Source of the DNA: Glomus cerebriforme
Lineage: Eukaryota; Glomeromycota; Glomeromycetes; Glomerales; Glomeraceae
Length of the DNA stretch: 45,524 nucleotides
Assembly (NCBI GenBank): GCA_003550305.1
Contig: QKYT01000538.1
Coordinates: forward strand, 37,554-83,077
Direction: 5' to 3'
Shown: piece by piece, positions 22,940-34,393 of the stretch
Position numbering within the stretch: position 1 is the first letter of the stretch
How the letters are laid out: each line of letters begins with the position of its first letter
Made by a program: the position numbers and the translations under genes
The notes under the pieces: generated by a model
What the model was told of the DNA's origin: nothing
Database searches by the model: none
What the model saw: the letters and a program-made list of their open reading frames with translations, nothing else

Positions 22940-23110
22940 TAATTAAAACGAAAGAATGTTGAATCAGAGGAGATATATAAAAGAATTGTTTTATATGGAA
23001 GTTTTAGACGAGTATATGGAATATAACATTGATCTCAAATGTCAACTTTATAAATATTAGAAGATTGGAGTAACAAAATTTTTTGGAAATTTTACACAAG
23101 GTGATTTTGT
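22940..23110 (+). pseudogene. Kinase N-terminal relic
   Basis: A short degraded plus-strand stretch resembling the start of the 16.8-kb kinase pseudogene (AGACGAGTATATGGAATAT corresponds to its YGI region; GAAGATTGGAGTAAC to its KNWTSGN). It aligns better with an inverted counterpart at 27480-27660 than with the kinase itself. No kinase domain follows. Confidence 0.35.
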
Positions 23111-23501
23111 TTAGTCGATTCACGACCGAATCGGATTTTTTGAGGGGCTTGAGATGCTAAAACCGATTTTCGAAATTTAAAGTCTGTTCTTATCTGAAAT
23201 CACGTGATATAGATATTTTCAGTACTGATAGTTGGATATGACAAGAATTATTGGAAAGATTATGTGTGATGTTTTGCAACAAGAAATTGAAAATTACAAA
23301 CCGTAGATAATCAAGTAAATAAGTTATTCCTCTTATTATTCTGATTGTGGATTTTACACTTTTTTAAACACGATTCTTAATTATTATGATTGATTTTGTA
23401 TATGTAATATATCAATACATCTTGTGTTGGATCTTTTTTTACTATAAAAACGATCATTCTTTGAGAACTCTCTAATGTAAAATATCCGCATTGAATATAT
23501 G

Positions 23502-23652
23502 TTGTAGTTCAAACTTAACCAATATCTTAAACTGACCTAGTCAAATTTATGGTAATGTTATTATTTCATTTGATCAACTGGGTTAGTTTAATTCGTTTTT
23601 GGGATTTAAAATATCCCAGGACCAAATTTCAGCAATGGGTTTGGATTACAAC
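23502..23652. mobile_element. 151-bp MITE, GTTGTAG family
   Basis: Ends GTTGTAGTTCAAACTTA and (complement) GTTGTAATCCAAACCCA with internal AACTGACC / GGGTTAGTTT inverted blocks. It belongs with 8824-9056. It lies 530 bp before the start of MGN copy A. Target duplication not certain. Confidence 0.6.
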
Positions 23653-23740
23653 AGTAATATGTAAAGTAAAAATTTCTTTAAATCGCGTATTGGAATGGTT
23701 ATTTATATAAACCAATTAAATCACTTGCATTGTCAAATAA

Positions 23741-23790
23741 CCACAATTTCTAAACTAGGTATCTGTATCAATACCCGAGCATGAAAATCA
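23741..23790 (+). promoter_or_regulatory. Conserved upstream block, copy A
   Basis: About 50 bp shared with copies B, C and D: CCACAATTTCTAAACyAGGT, then GTAT-n-ATACCCGAGCATG and AAAATCAT. It lies 242 bp before the ATG. It is followed here by a small local repeat of TTGACATCATT words. Conservation above the surrounding DNA suggests a shared promoter element. Confidence 0.55.
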
Positions 23791-24031
23791 TCAAATATAG
23801 AGTAAACATTGACATCATTAAACACTGACATCATTAACGTTAACTTTGTTGACATCATTGATATTTTGACATCATCGTGCATTGCTATTTTTATAACAAT
23901 GATAAACTATTATTACATTTGACTTTTTTATATATGACTTTCTTATTTCACGTGATTTTTATCATGATAAAAATCTTATATATATTCATCAATTTTTTCG
24001 TTTTCTATTCCTTCTTTGTTCGCTTTAAATC

Positions 24032-24543
24032 ATGGGTAATGAACTTTCCCTAGTAGATATTCCAGATTCAATTGATACTCAAGGTTATCTTTCTTCAGTT
24101 CTAGAAGAAAGTACCCGTAAATCATATGAACAATTGAGATATGAAAGATCTAAACTTGGAAAGGTTAAACGTGAAAAATTTGAACTTCAACAGGAAAAAT
24201 ACGAAAGAGATTTAAGAGATGAAGAAGCTTTAAAGAAACTTAAACTACAAAATAAAAGAAAAAATCATGAAGTTCTTGGTATTAATAACAATATATTATA
24301 CCAAAATACGGGCTTAGAAAGACGGCAAAATGTTGAATATGGGGATATTTATCCGAGAGATTTGGACTTTGCAATGTTAAAGGGAATTAGCAAAACAATG
24401 ATGAGTAAGAGATTGATTATGAACGAAATGAATAAAGTATGTTATTATGTTATTTTATCATTATCAAAAAAATTTTTTTTTTTGGTTTATTGATTGATTT
24501 ATTTTTTTTTTTTATAATTCATTAGAGTCTAGAGAGTTATTGA
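24032..24543 (+). CDS. MGN-family charged coiled-coil protein, copy A
   Basis: Exon 1 is 24032-24436 (135 codons). The donor GTATGT at 24437 and acceptor ATTAG ending 24525 define an 89-nt intron. Exon 2 (24526-24543) adds SLESY and TGA, giving about 140 residues. The start MGNELSLVD has Gly2 and Ser6, the pattern for N-myristoylation (inference). Residues about 20-90 are extremely charged and predicted helical (YERSKLGKVKRE, EKYERDLRDEEALKKLKLQ). No signal peptide, membrane helix or enzyme motif. The last part has an IYPRDLDF-like stretch that copies C and B share in other forms. It is the most diverged copy in the N-terminal third (IPDSIDTQ). Family not recognised; a membrane-tethered helical adaptor is only a guess. 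Confidence 0.65.
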
Positions 24544-25576
24544 AGATTTTTAAAATATTACAATATTGGAATGTTTATAATTAAATGGTTTTAACATGCC
24601 ATTAATTATAAATATTGTTTTTTTTTTCTATATCTTTTCGGTAGATTATTAAAATTTTAAACTTTTCAAATTTCTGATTTGCCGGTCCGGCCTTCATCGG
24701 TCCAAGGTTCAAGGACTAACTAGGACTAACTGGTTTGACGGGTTATATGTATATACTGTACATTAAATAAAATATATAAAATATATGATGAGATTAACCT
24801 ATAGATTACAATCATAATTTAGATTAAAAAAATATATATTAAGTTAAATTATCAAATATTAGAGAAGAAAATAAGAGTCATCAATTAAACTAAAACAAAA
24901 ATAATATCAATTATGATATGTTAGAAAATATATATATTGAGTAATATAAGAAATAATAGTTAACAATATGAACATTAAATTATAACTTGTCTTATAGCGA
25001 ATAATATCAATTTATATAGTATGTTAGATTCAAAAAAAAAAAAATTAAGTTATTAGAAAAAGATTAGAAAATAATTGTCATCAATATGAATATTCGTAAT
25101 TTAATAAATTTGTGAACCAAAGAATCAGATTTTAAATAATTTCCGCCACCAAACCATGCCCTATAAAAATTTTTCAGAATGTTTCCATTTTAACAATTGT
25201 GATTGAATTTATGGATGTTTCAGGGAATTTCGATAATGATTGAATGAAGACGTAAAGATTCGCTTGATGTACGAAATAAGGCAAAAATACAATATCATGA
25301 TGTATGCAAATTTAATATACAACAAATTTAAAAATATAATTTAGAAAATTTTTTTACCAAGAAAAAGAATCAATCATTGTTGCTTTAGTATCAATTAGAA
25401 ATTTAACTTGATTGATTGCTTCATGATCTTCACTAATATCCTTCGCTCCCCATATTAATACTTATCTATCTGATCTTGAAATTATTACTAAATCTAAAAT
25501 ATGTTATTTAATTACACTTTTTCATCCCATCAAGCGAAATAGAAACGCCATATTTGCATCAGTTATGATCAGCAGC

Positions 25577-25608
<32 letters not shown>

Positions 25609-27470
25609 TTGTACATTTCATTAATGTACTGTACCAACCACACAAGGCTTTATAATCCCCCCAAAATGTTGACATCAAAACCACTAATGACCAGGATCAT
25701 TGTTGTAATTATATCATTTGATAGTGAAAATGGTTGGATTACTCATTACGTTGAAAAAACACACAAGGTGTTGGGTAGTGATGCCCTTCTGACGTCACCT
25801 GTATAATAATGTGTACAGTATTTATTTCACCGTATTTCACAATCAGTATTGATATATTGAATATTGATTTATAATGGATTATACCTTTAATTCCTTATCC
25901 TGAACTATTACAATCAAACATAATCATTTGTATGCACCATGAATATAATCTGCTCTTGTTGTTTAATATTAAAAATGTTAATATCACTCAAATAAATTCT
26001 TATAAAGGTTTAGATTAATTTTAAAAAATAATAATCAAATATTTAATTTAATGTATAAATAATAAAAAATATTTAACATTTTTATTCATTGTGCTTCTGC
26101 TTCTGCCCAAGTAAACCCTCACTGGTCGAAGTGATAAAGTTTTCTATCACGGGATACTCTGATAAAGCTTTTCATCATCAGTACCATTACTTGATATTTT
26201 GAAAAAAAATTCTTTAATTTTTAAATATTAAATTGTATCTAAAATCCACCTTAAATGATAATCATATGTTACACTGGAAATCTGAAATTAATTTCGGATT
26301 CGATCTCCAATATTCCCATTTATATATTATTGGGTGTTCCACTGTCCGGTTTCGGAACCCGAAATTTCCAATCACTGCCGGAACTTCAAGAGATATCATA
26401 CATTTTTTTTTGCACATTATTGTCCAAAAGTTAATTATTTTAGATCAATGATATTGTTTCTAAAAAAATTTTTATTTTTTTTGTTGACATTTAGAGAAGA
26501 AATTCCAAAACAATAAAAATAATAACATCAATTATTATAAGTTTTTAACATTAATATCATAGCATACAAATATTACAAATATATTTGTCACTTTGTGCTT
26601 TAGTGTTTATACTGTATATATTCCATTCAATCTTGATAATTTAATGTATAAAAACCAATAAAAATATCAAATATAAATGTGCAAATTCATACTGGAAAAT
26701 GGAAATTATAAATTTCTTGTAACATGAGTCGTTTCAACATTATTTTATTTATAGGATGTGCAAAGGCTCGCAAAAAAGTGAAATTAATATTCATAATCGT
26801 GAAAGTAATTGCGTGTTGCGGGTATAACTGCAATTCTGATTCACAAAATAAATACGCGATTTTTTTTTTTAGGAAAAAAAATCTATGGAATATATATGTC
26901 GAGAAAAAAAAATTTTTTATTTAGATTTTGAACGAATAAATGGCGTCAAAAATTTTCTATTGTAAAAAATTATAGATTATCTACGCAAATAATTTTATAA
27001 ATTCTCAGATATATAATTTCTGTTCGTGATATGAAACTACAAAATAAGACACTAAGCGAACTTCATAATATTTTCAATTTATTTTATTTGGACTTTCTTT
27101 TAAAATGTCAATAAAAAAAGAACTGATAAATCAACGAAATTATTTATTAAAATTTAATACGATATCCCAAGTAAAATTTCTTATGTTGCCATCAGGAGAT
27201 ATTCTGCAGAAATAAACACTTTACTTACAAATTGTATATTGTAGAAGCAATATTTATTATTTGTTAAAGAATTGGCAAAATCACATAATACATGTGACTT
27301 TTGAGAATATCTAGTCACGTAGTGGCTAAATCGGTTTAATCATCACTTGCCAATCAATACCTGTAAACGGGTCTATGTTTTGCTGCATGGCCGGTTTATT
27401 TTCGAAATACGGTTTTAGCCCCTCAAAAAAATTCAACTTTGTTTAGATTACACAAAAAAATTTTTTAACC
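24544..27470. other. 3' flank of copy A (type-1 flank)
   Basis: No intact gene. 25390-25510 carries a minus-strand coding-like phrase (VLIWGAKDISEDHEAINQVK) with no start or continuation. 25860-25960 and 26090-26440 match the flank of copy C (35246-35340 and 35476-35830), including TGCTTCTGCTTCTGCC followed by CACTGGTCGAAGTGATAAAG. 27000-27310 matches 22400-22740. 27400-27440 contains an AACCG/CCCTCAAAAAA block that recurs inverted at 23130-23180 and, weakly, at 31880 and 36440. Confidence 0.45.
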
Positions 27471-27479
27471 CCACTTCAT

Positions 27480-27660
27480 ACAATATTTCTAATTTCACTA
27501 ATCCAATTTTTAAAATTTCTCTTAAATCCTTTACATCACAAAGTTGATACTTGACATCAATGCCAAGTTCATATATTAAATCCTTCATATATACTATTCT
27601 TTAATCTATTTCTTCCAATTCAACAATTGACCATGATGCTTTTAAAAAAATTTTCAGTAT
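27480..27660 (-). pseudogene. Kinase N-terminal relic (minus strand)
   Basis: Read on the minus strand, this has AGATTTAAG-like and AATTTTAAAAATTGGATTAGTGA words equal to the RF-n-NFKNWTSGN region of the 16.8-kb kinase. It aligns over about 150 bp with 22940-23110 in opposite orientation. Stops in all frames; no kinase domain follows. Confidence 0.4.
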
Positions 27661-27834
27661 ACTTTTATTAACGTTCCTTAGCTGTCCGATTTTCTTTTTA
27701 TACTAAATTAATTCGAATGTATAGATTATAATCATATTTAATTAGCTACATTAAATCCTTTGCCTTTATGATGAATTTGTGTGTCATTATTGATTATCAT
27801 GAGTTAAAAGCCATGGTGCTATTTGGTTAGTGCA

Positions 27835-28085
27835 ATTCATAGCGGTTTAATTAACCGGAAGATGGCTAACCGGTTAAGGCATATCAAAAATCAGTCAACC
27901 GGTTAATTTACCGGTTAAAATATTAAATTAGAAAATTTTTAATATAAATGAATTGCAATTTTTAGAATAAATATCATGTGATAGTACATGAAAAAATTTC
28001 GGAATTGCGATGGCTAAACGCGTTATAAACGCTTATATACTAACCGATTAATTAAGCAGTTAGACACTTATACTCATCACAAATT
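27835..28085. repeat. TTAACCGGTTAA cluster
   Basis: TAACCGG/CCGGTTAA words appear four to five times between 27845 and 27915, with decayed TAACCGATTAATT near 28045. Related to 10447-10800. No coding content. Confidence 0.45.
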
Positions 28086-28548
28086 AACCAAAAATTATTT
28101 TTTTTTTTCTTTCTAGCAAAGAACAATAGATTTCTTAATCGAAAATTGGTCCTTAAATGATTGGTCGAACAAAAATTATTGGTGTTACTTCAGATCGATT
28201 TTGATAGTTCACGCGACCAATCAATTTAATTTGTGTATGATAATTTCTCTTTTCTAGAATTGAATAGGGCAATAAAATTGTCAAAATAAATTCAACCATA
28301 GATAATTAAATAAAATAAAACACCAAAATGATAATAATTTATTTTATGTAATATTGTAATATGTTAATATATCTTGTGGAAATAACAAAAAAATTGTTGG
28401 ATTAGCCCCTTGAGAATTTTCCCTCGTGTAAAATGCCTATCCCTATTTATATTATGTACAACATAAAATCGGCATATTTAATGACTTATATAAACAAAAT
28501 TTCAAAATTTTCACATAAAACCTTCTAGACAATGATTTGACGGGTTAC

Positions 28549-28598
28549 CCACAATTCCTAAACCAGGTATTTGTATAATACCCGAGCATGAAAATCAT
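28549..28598 (+). promoter_or_regulatory. Conserved upstream block, copy B
   Basis: Same block as at 23741: CCCACAATTCCTAAACCAGG, then TATAATACCCGAGCATG and AAAATCATT. It lies 166 bp before the MGN ATG. A TTTATATAATAAT stretch (28630-28643), a TATA-like site, lies between. Confidence 0.55.
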
Positions 28599-28763
28599 TG
28601 ATTAATGACATCATTGTACGTTATTCATGCTATTTATATAATAATCATTATTAATATTTATTTTGACTTATTTAAGAAGTTTAAGCCATCTTTCTTTTTC
28701 ACACGACATCTCTTACAGTTATTCATTCCTGTTCTATTTTTTTTTTCTTTGTTCACTTTAACC

Positions 28764-29120
28764 ATGGGAAACACATTTTCTTTAGTGGATAAATCAGAAG
28801 AAGAAACTAATGCTCAAAGATATCTCACAGTAACTCAAGAAGAAAGTACCCGTCGATCATATGAACACATAAGACATGAAAGAGCTAAGTTTGGAAGGGT
28901 TAAACGCAAAGAAACAGAAAATTTTGGACATGAACAGGAAGAATACGAAAGAAAATTAAGAGAACAAGAAGTTTTAATGAAACTTAAATTACAAGAGAAA
29001 AGAAGTAAACGAGAAGTACATGGTATTAGCAACAATGTATCATACCAAAATACGGGCTTAGAAAATAATCGAGATATAAGGCCAAGTGTCAAACATGAAG
29101 AGATTTATCCGAATAAATAG
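28764..29120 (+). CDS. MGN-family charged coiled-coil protein, copy B (short C-terminus)
   Basis: 118 codons. MGNTFSLVD start (Gly2, Ser6) in good start context (AACCATGG). I reject the upstream in-frame ATG at 28605: its 53 extra residues are a low-complexity hydrophobic translation of the promoter and are not conserved as protein in A or D. Residues 20-85 are highly charged (YERKLREQE, KRSKREVHG), followed by ISNNVSYQNTGLE and a stop after EEIYPNK. Beyond the stop, 29168-29240 still reads like the C-terminal part of copies A and C (NLDITRRKGV), so B has a small insertion or rearrangement with a stop that cut off the ancestral tail and second exon. It may still be expressed as a shorter form. 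Confidence 0.55.
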   Translation: MGNTFSLVDKSEEETNAQRYLTVTQEESTRRSYEHIRHERAKFGRVKRKETENFGHEQEEYERKLREQEVLMKLKLQEKRSKREVHGISNNVSYQNTGLENNRDIRPSVKHEEIYPNK

Positions 29121-29990
29121 CTTCACTAGAGTCTTTACCAGGATATCCGTAATTGATCCTGAGGAAGAGTGAACAAGAAAAATTTAGACATTACAAGGCG
29201 AAAGGGGGTTAAGTGTTCGATCATAGGAGAAATTATTTGGTTTTGATTTATTATTCTCATTCTGATTAGGGGTCTGAGTCTTTTTCATAGAATCTTTACA
29301 AGATTGTAAATAATTATGATGAATTATATATAATGATAGTTTAAAATTATAAATTTTTCTAATTTCCAACTTGTCAGTCTTCATAGATTTACAATTCTAG
29401 ACCAGACCATAGATCGAGACTAATTCCTATAAAAAAAATTTTGTAATTGTTTTTATTTTATATGTATATATTAAAAAAATATCTAAAAGTTTGCATGATA
29501 AAAATACTATATATAATTTTTATGTTTATATTATCAGGAAATTTCTCCATCACCACAAGTTTTTAGATATCAGATATCCTTACACTTTACAGACGAGTAT
29601 AAATTATCACGTGATACATTAATTATGTATTTAATAATTGATATTGAATTATTAGCTCAGTCTTCTTAATAATTATCATTTATAATCATTTAGATAGTTT
29701 CCTTCCTGTCTTTACTGTCGTTCGGGCATTGCACTAAGCTCGGATTATTTAATAGTCATTTACTATAATTTCATATACTGTAGTCTAACTCATGTAATGC
29801 CATACTATAAACTAGCACTTGCGTATATACTACTGCCCCACCCATAAAATAAATAAAGTTTTCATTCTCACGATCACCGCAACTATGATTAAACATACTC
29901 ATATTATTCCTATTGTAATCATTAAAATGTGATTAAAAATATATTAAGTATTACAATTAATTTCAAAGAATGCTTCTAATAAATGCGAAT
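29121..29990. other. 3' flank of copy B
   Basis: The ancestral coding tail of copy B runs to about 29240, then AT-rich sequence. 29340-29420 shares the TTCCAAC-n-CAGTC-n-TTCAT 3'-flank words with the other copies. 29690-29760 is slightly richer in G+C (GTCGTTCGGGCATTGCAC) but has no frame. Confidence 0.35.
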
Positions 29991-29994
29991 TTGA

Positions 29995-31205
29995 ACTTAT
30001 TTGATTTTAACTTTCCTTATGCAGACAACATATCTTCTATTGGTTTGAAATTTTTCTCTACCACCTTTTTACCCATTGAAATTTCTGCTTTGTTGATCTT
30101 TAAGTACGCGTCTATGAGCTGATTATTAATAAACTTGCGGATTTTCATATTCGATGATGATGAATTTTATCAAGGAGGCATAGCTACACTTGTTGTATGA
30201 GATATCTATAAATAAAAAAACGCTTGTCAAAAATCTAGGCATCCACAAATCCAATTATTAATATCATTTGAACATGAATCATGATTAAGTGCTCATGTTA
30301 AAGGTTCTTTCCATTCTCTCTTACTCTTAAATTTCTGTCTTTTCCGTTTCTATAATTTTGTGTTTTAACACCTTTCAATGTGCTACAAACATGTCTGCTT
30401 TTAAAATGGAAATTTATTTCCAAAACCACAAAATCCAGAGTACCTCTTGTGTCTTAATTTTGAATTAAAGAAAGAAACTGATCATTAGCCATTGGGATGA
30501 GTAGATGTTGGTACAGATGTTTTATTTCCTGCATTATTGACCGCAACCGTTTTGGACAAAAGAGTAATACTTTCATTTGTTGAATTGGGTTGAAATCGTG
30601 GATCAATAGAAGGAATACTTTTGTAATGACATACTATTATGAGACATCTGCGCGAAATCTCTGTCAGCAGTGAGGCTCAAGTCCGCGCATTTTCAATTGT
30701 TATAAAAAATTGATGATAATGCAGTTTTCCATTGCCACACTTCCCATCGTTATCAATAAGTAGATATGCTAGCGATAAACTAGTTCCATCTATTTTAGCA
30801 AGTACTCCATATAGTTTGAGTTTTAGACTAATTATTTGCCTAAATTAAAAAGGAAAAATTGTAATTATTAATACATAAACTGATTAAACTTGTTTACCCG
30901 GTTAAATAATCTAATTTAATCACTTACACGTAACATCAACATCAATTTCGTGCAGTGCAATTATTCAGCTCCTTTGGATTTTCTTTCAGAATGTGACCTC
31001 AATAATTTATTTATTTTTGTTGATGTAAAAGCCACGTTCAAGAAAACATTCAAACTGTGCATTACCATCGGAATGTCGAAACGTCGGAATGTTTGCTTTT
31101 TAGGAACAATAATACAGAAGAAAAGATAGAATATGCCAATAAACAAAAAAAAAAAAAATTATGAACATACATATTCACCCACATCAGCAATTATGGAAAT
31201 AATAT
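29995..31205 (-). pseudogene. Decayed minus-strand gene, copy 1 (beside MGN-B)
   Basis: Several minus-strand coding-like pieces: about 31200-30960 with a HSERKSKG end; near 30765-30740 LIDNDGKCGN; near 30665 DRDFAQ; 30650-30488 an open run with SIPSIDPRFQPN ending in TAA; and 30155-30022, an ORF of about 44 codons starting MKIRKFINNQ and ending KPIEDMLSA. The same order occurs at 38470-39790. In that copy some pieces are better kept (FIENDGKCGNWHYHERN, LSDKDFAQ) and others worse. I do not recognise the family. Lys/Arg-rich ends and a Cys/Trp/His core are visible, nothing more. Confidence 0.45.
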
Positions 31206-32019
31206 GACCGGTCTGTTTAAATCACCTTCCAACGTAATAATATTTACACAAATTCAATATTTTCATGGTTTCTTGATTTTCGTTATTTGACATATTATTA
31301 AATTAGTTTGAAACTCAGTTATTATCCAAACATTATCTCCACATCAGAATTTTGTTGTTTACAGACTCATTTTGTTGCAAGCGGAATCAATACTAGTATT
31401 AGTATTATTATTAGTATTATTATTGGTCGCAAGAATATTTGAATCCATATCTATTTGTTAGAACCTATTGAATAATCGAATAAAAGAAAATTATTAGAAT
31501 AAACCTTCTAAAATGGATATACTAACAAATAATGCATTAAAAATTGGTAATAAACAAAATTTATTACTAGAAAACCAGAATTGTGGTTTTCTTGTTTTAA
31601 CTACTTACCAATAACTTTACTTTCTTATTAATTGACAAAGTATTAAAAAAAATTTCGAAACACCAAAGTTTGAGTTTAACGTGTTTACTTGGAGTTTCAC
31701 AAGTCACGTGACAATGTATCATAAAGTTACACGTGTCAAATTTAAAAAATTTTGAATTGTCGGTGAAACCCGAGATAATTTAAATATTCGGAGGTCCCCA
31801 GACTTATTTTTTTTTTCTGTGAAAAAAAAACGCATGGTACCAGCTACAATTCTTTATATCATGTGATTTCGAATAATAATGCGGGGCCGGAAGCCGGTTT
31901 TTTTCCGAAACTTCGCCCTTCAAAATATTCATTTAAAATATATGTAGTGGGTACCATTTATAATATAATATTATATTATAAATTAAATACACCATAAATC
32001 TCGCTCTCTATAAAAATTT

Positions 32020-32233
32020 GATACTGAAAAGATAATTGCATGTTATGGAACGGGCGTTAAAATATCGGTCGAAGAACCGATACAGCCCCATTCAATACAA
32101 TATTATCCAAGATATTAGGATTAGTGCGTGCGCCAATATAAATAATGTCGATCAGCATAAAAATATTAAAAAAAAAATATTGGTACACGCAATCCTAATA
32201 ATCGTGTAATAATAAGTTGCATTTTTCAGTATC
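32020..32233. mobile_element. 214-bp foldback with GATACTGAAAA ends
   Basis: Ends GATACTGAAAA (32020-32030) and TTTTTCAGTATC (to 32233), with inner inverted blocks TATTAGGATTAGTGCGTGCGCC against GTACACGCAATCCTAATA. No ORF. Its outer neighbourhood continues into the same inverted repeat family as 40721-40830. Confidence 0.55.
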
Positions 32234-32632
32234 AAAAAAAAAATGTACCATTCAGCATCCTTTTAAATCTTTTTAATCCTTACGGTGTACAGGGATTTAT
32301 GTTGTTTATATGTATATTTTGGAAATTTTTTTGTACTTCTTAAAAGTCACATGTTATTATAAAATTAATATAAATTAATCATGTCATTTTTGTGGTGTGA
32401 TCAATTGTAAGTGGCGTGATCCTGATTTTGCCAAAGATATACTTATTGTTGATTGGCTAATTGGCTAAGATTGTGCTAGTTAGCGTTAGTGGCACAAAAA
32501 GCCCAAGATTTATAGTGTGATATTTTAAATCAAAAAAAAAAAGAAAGATTTTTTTTTTTCTCACAGATTCAGAAATTGGTTAATGTGAATTGGCGAGTAA
32601 AATTTTCTCTGTTACTAATTTTTCTTTTTTTT

Positions 32633-32690
<58 letters not shown>

Positions 32691-33395
32691 AATTTCACCT
32701 CAAAAGTTCCGTTTCAATACACATGTGATTTCGACCAATTGCGCCGCTGATCACACCACAAAATCATATGATTAATCATCTAAATATATATATAACCCTC
32801 ACTCTAGAGAAACGATAACCCTATTCATTCTAATGATAAGCCCTGAAATAAGTGTTTATTTCGAAAAAGAGGAGCTCCTATTAACAGTTAATATATTTAA
32901 TACTTTTATCGTACATCCCGTGTTCGAAATAATTGGAGGGTAATCTCTATGACTCTATATTAATTTTATCATGTGATGTAAAATGATTGGCTTTTAATTG
33001 TGTTAACATGTGATTTTTGACATTACTTTTAATCTCGGCCGAGATCAACTAAATTGAGTGTTAATTCTCGTTAATTCTCGTCAGATCGAAAGATCAAAAA
33101 TTTTTTTTGCTTTGAATCGAAATAAAATTTATGGGTCCCTGACACATATATATCACGTGATATTCCAGTATGATCAAGTGACAATGATAAATTACAAAAT
33201 CTGATTTACTGCATGACACTAACCATATTTATAACTCATTATTAACATGACAACCAATCATGATACAAATTCATTTTTTTTTCGTGTAAATAACATACAT
33301 TAACTTTCTCTTATTTTTATACATTCGAGACAGGCTTTTCGAAAATGAGACCTGTTACAACCTTATCGGTATCCTAATCACGTGGCAAAAATATA

Positions 33396-33550
33396 ATTCA
33401 AACGATCAACCAGGTTAATCAGTTTATAATATAACCAAGTTTTTAAGGTTTCAAATATCTCAAACTTAGATTACGATGGATAAGACCAATCTTGAAACAT
33501 GAAACAATTGAAACATGGACAAGTTTTCGGGTAAAAGTTTAAGCCAAAAC
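33396..33550. mobile_element. Decayed MITE of the GTTGTAG family
   Basis: Ordered remnants such as CCAGGTTAATCAGTTT, AACCAAGTTTTTAAGG and CATGGACAAG match 23502-23652 in position and order before an MGN copy. The ends are not preserved. Confidence 0.3.
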
Positions 33551-33616
33551 AATAATATGTAGATTTCTTTAATATTAAAAATCGGCAATATTTGATGCCT
33601 TTAGTATTACCAAGCA

Positions 33617-33678
33617 CCCACAATTTCTAAACCAGGTATTTGTATGGTGTCAAAGCATGAAAAAGCATGAAAATCATT
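33617..33678 (+). promoter_or_regulatory. Conserved upstream block, copy C
   Basis: CCCACAATTTCTAAACCAGG, then GTATTTGTAT and GCATGAAAA followed by a second GCATGAAAATCATT, so the last part is locally duplicated. It lies 182 bp before the ATG. Confidence 0.5.
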
Positions 33679-33859
33679 AGATATCGAGTAATTTATTGCA
33701 TCTTTGTCATTATTGTGTACATTATTCACCTTTTATATTATTATTATTATTATTAGGTACTTGACTATTTTGGTCATCTTTTTTTCACACGACCTCTCTA
33801 TATTTAATACATACAACTTATTTATTTCTATTCTATTTTCTTCGTTGTTCACTTTAACC

Positions 33860-34393
33860 ATGGGTAATACATCTTCCTTAGCGGACAATTCAAAAGAAGA
33901 AGAAATTAACGCTCAAAGATACCTTACATCAACTCAAGAAGAAAGTACCCGTCGATCATATGAACAATTAAGATATGAAAGAGCTAAGCTTGGAAGGGTT
34001 AAACGCAAAGAAACAGAAAATTTTGGTCATGAACAGGAAGAATATGAAAGAAAATTAAGAGAACAAGAAGCAAAAAAACTTAAATTACAGGATAAAAGAA
34101 GAAAACGTGAAGTGCATGATATTAGTAACAACGTATCATACCAAAATATTGACTTAGAAAGTAACCGAGATGTAAGGCCAAGTGTTGAACTTGAAGAGAA
34201 TAAAGTGAGCAAAAATGATTCGGACATTGCAAGGCGAAAGGATATTATCACAAAGACAAGACTCACAAGAGATCACGAAATAAATAAAGTAATTATTATG
34301 TTATGTTATCGTTATATTTTTTTTTTTAACTTATTTGGTTTATTGACTTTTCGATCTTCGTAGAAATTGGAAAAGTTTATTTATAAACAATAA
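33860..34393 (+). CDS. MGN-family charged coiled-coil protein, copy C
   Basis: Exon 1 33860-34288 (143 codons), donor GTAATT, acceptor TTCGTAG ending 34363 (75-nt intron). Exon 2 34364-34393 adds KLEKFIYKQ and TAA: about 152 residues. Start MGNTSSLAD (Gly2, Ser6) in AACCATGG context; the upstream in-frame ATG at 33704 is rejected for the same reason as in copy B. The core EESTRRSYEQLRYERAKLG and EEYERKLREQE is almost the same as in B and D, one residue pair shorter after REQE. The C-terminal part (DSDIARRKDI, HEINK) keeps the ancestral frame through the splice donor, as in A. With A this is the copy most likely to be functional. Confidence 0.65.

Larger units (their letters stand above)
31206..33616. 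other. 3' part of flank type 2 and spacer before copy C
   Basis: 31390-31500, 31590-31770 and 32220-32480 match the flank of copy D at 39960-40030, 40140-40330 and 40710-41030 (for example TATTATTATTGGTCGCAAGA and ACTTACCAATAACTT). 32638-32685 is a nearly pure T run. 33160-33560 carries decayed repeats including the third MITE copy. No gene. Confidence 0.45.

Noticed and set aside
24690..24740. Possible tRNA (GGTTCAAGG word)
   Set aside because: No acceptor stem or anticodon arm could be folded around it; the word is part of the shared 3' flank of the MGN copies.
25609..25806. 65-codon plus-strand ORF
   Set aside because: No motif, not conserved at the matching place in the copy C flank.
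28605..28763. N-terminal extension of copy B (and the same at 33704-33859 in copy C)
   Set aside because: Low-complexity hydrophobic translation of the promoter; absent in A and D; the inner ATG has a conserved AACCATGG context and the MGN start.
32590..32775. ORF with a long Phe run
   Set aside because: Translation of a poly-T tract.
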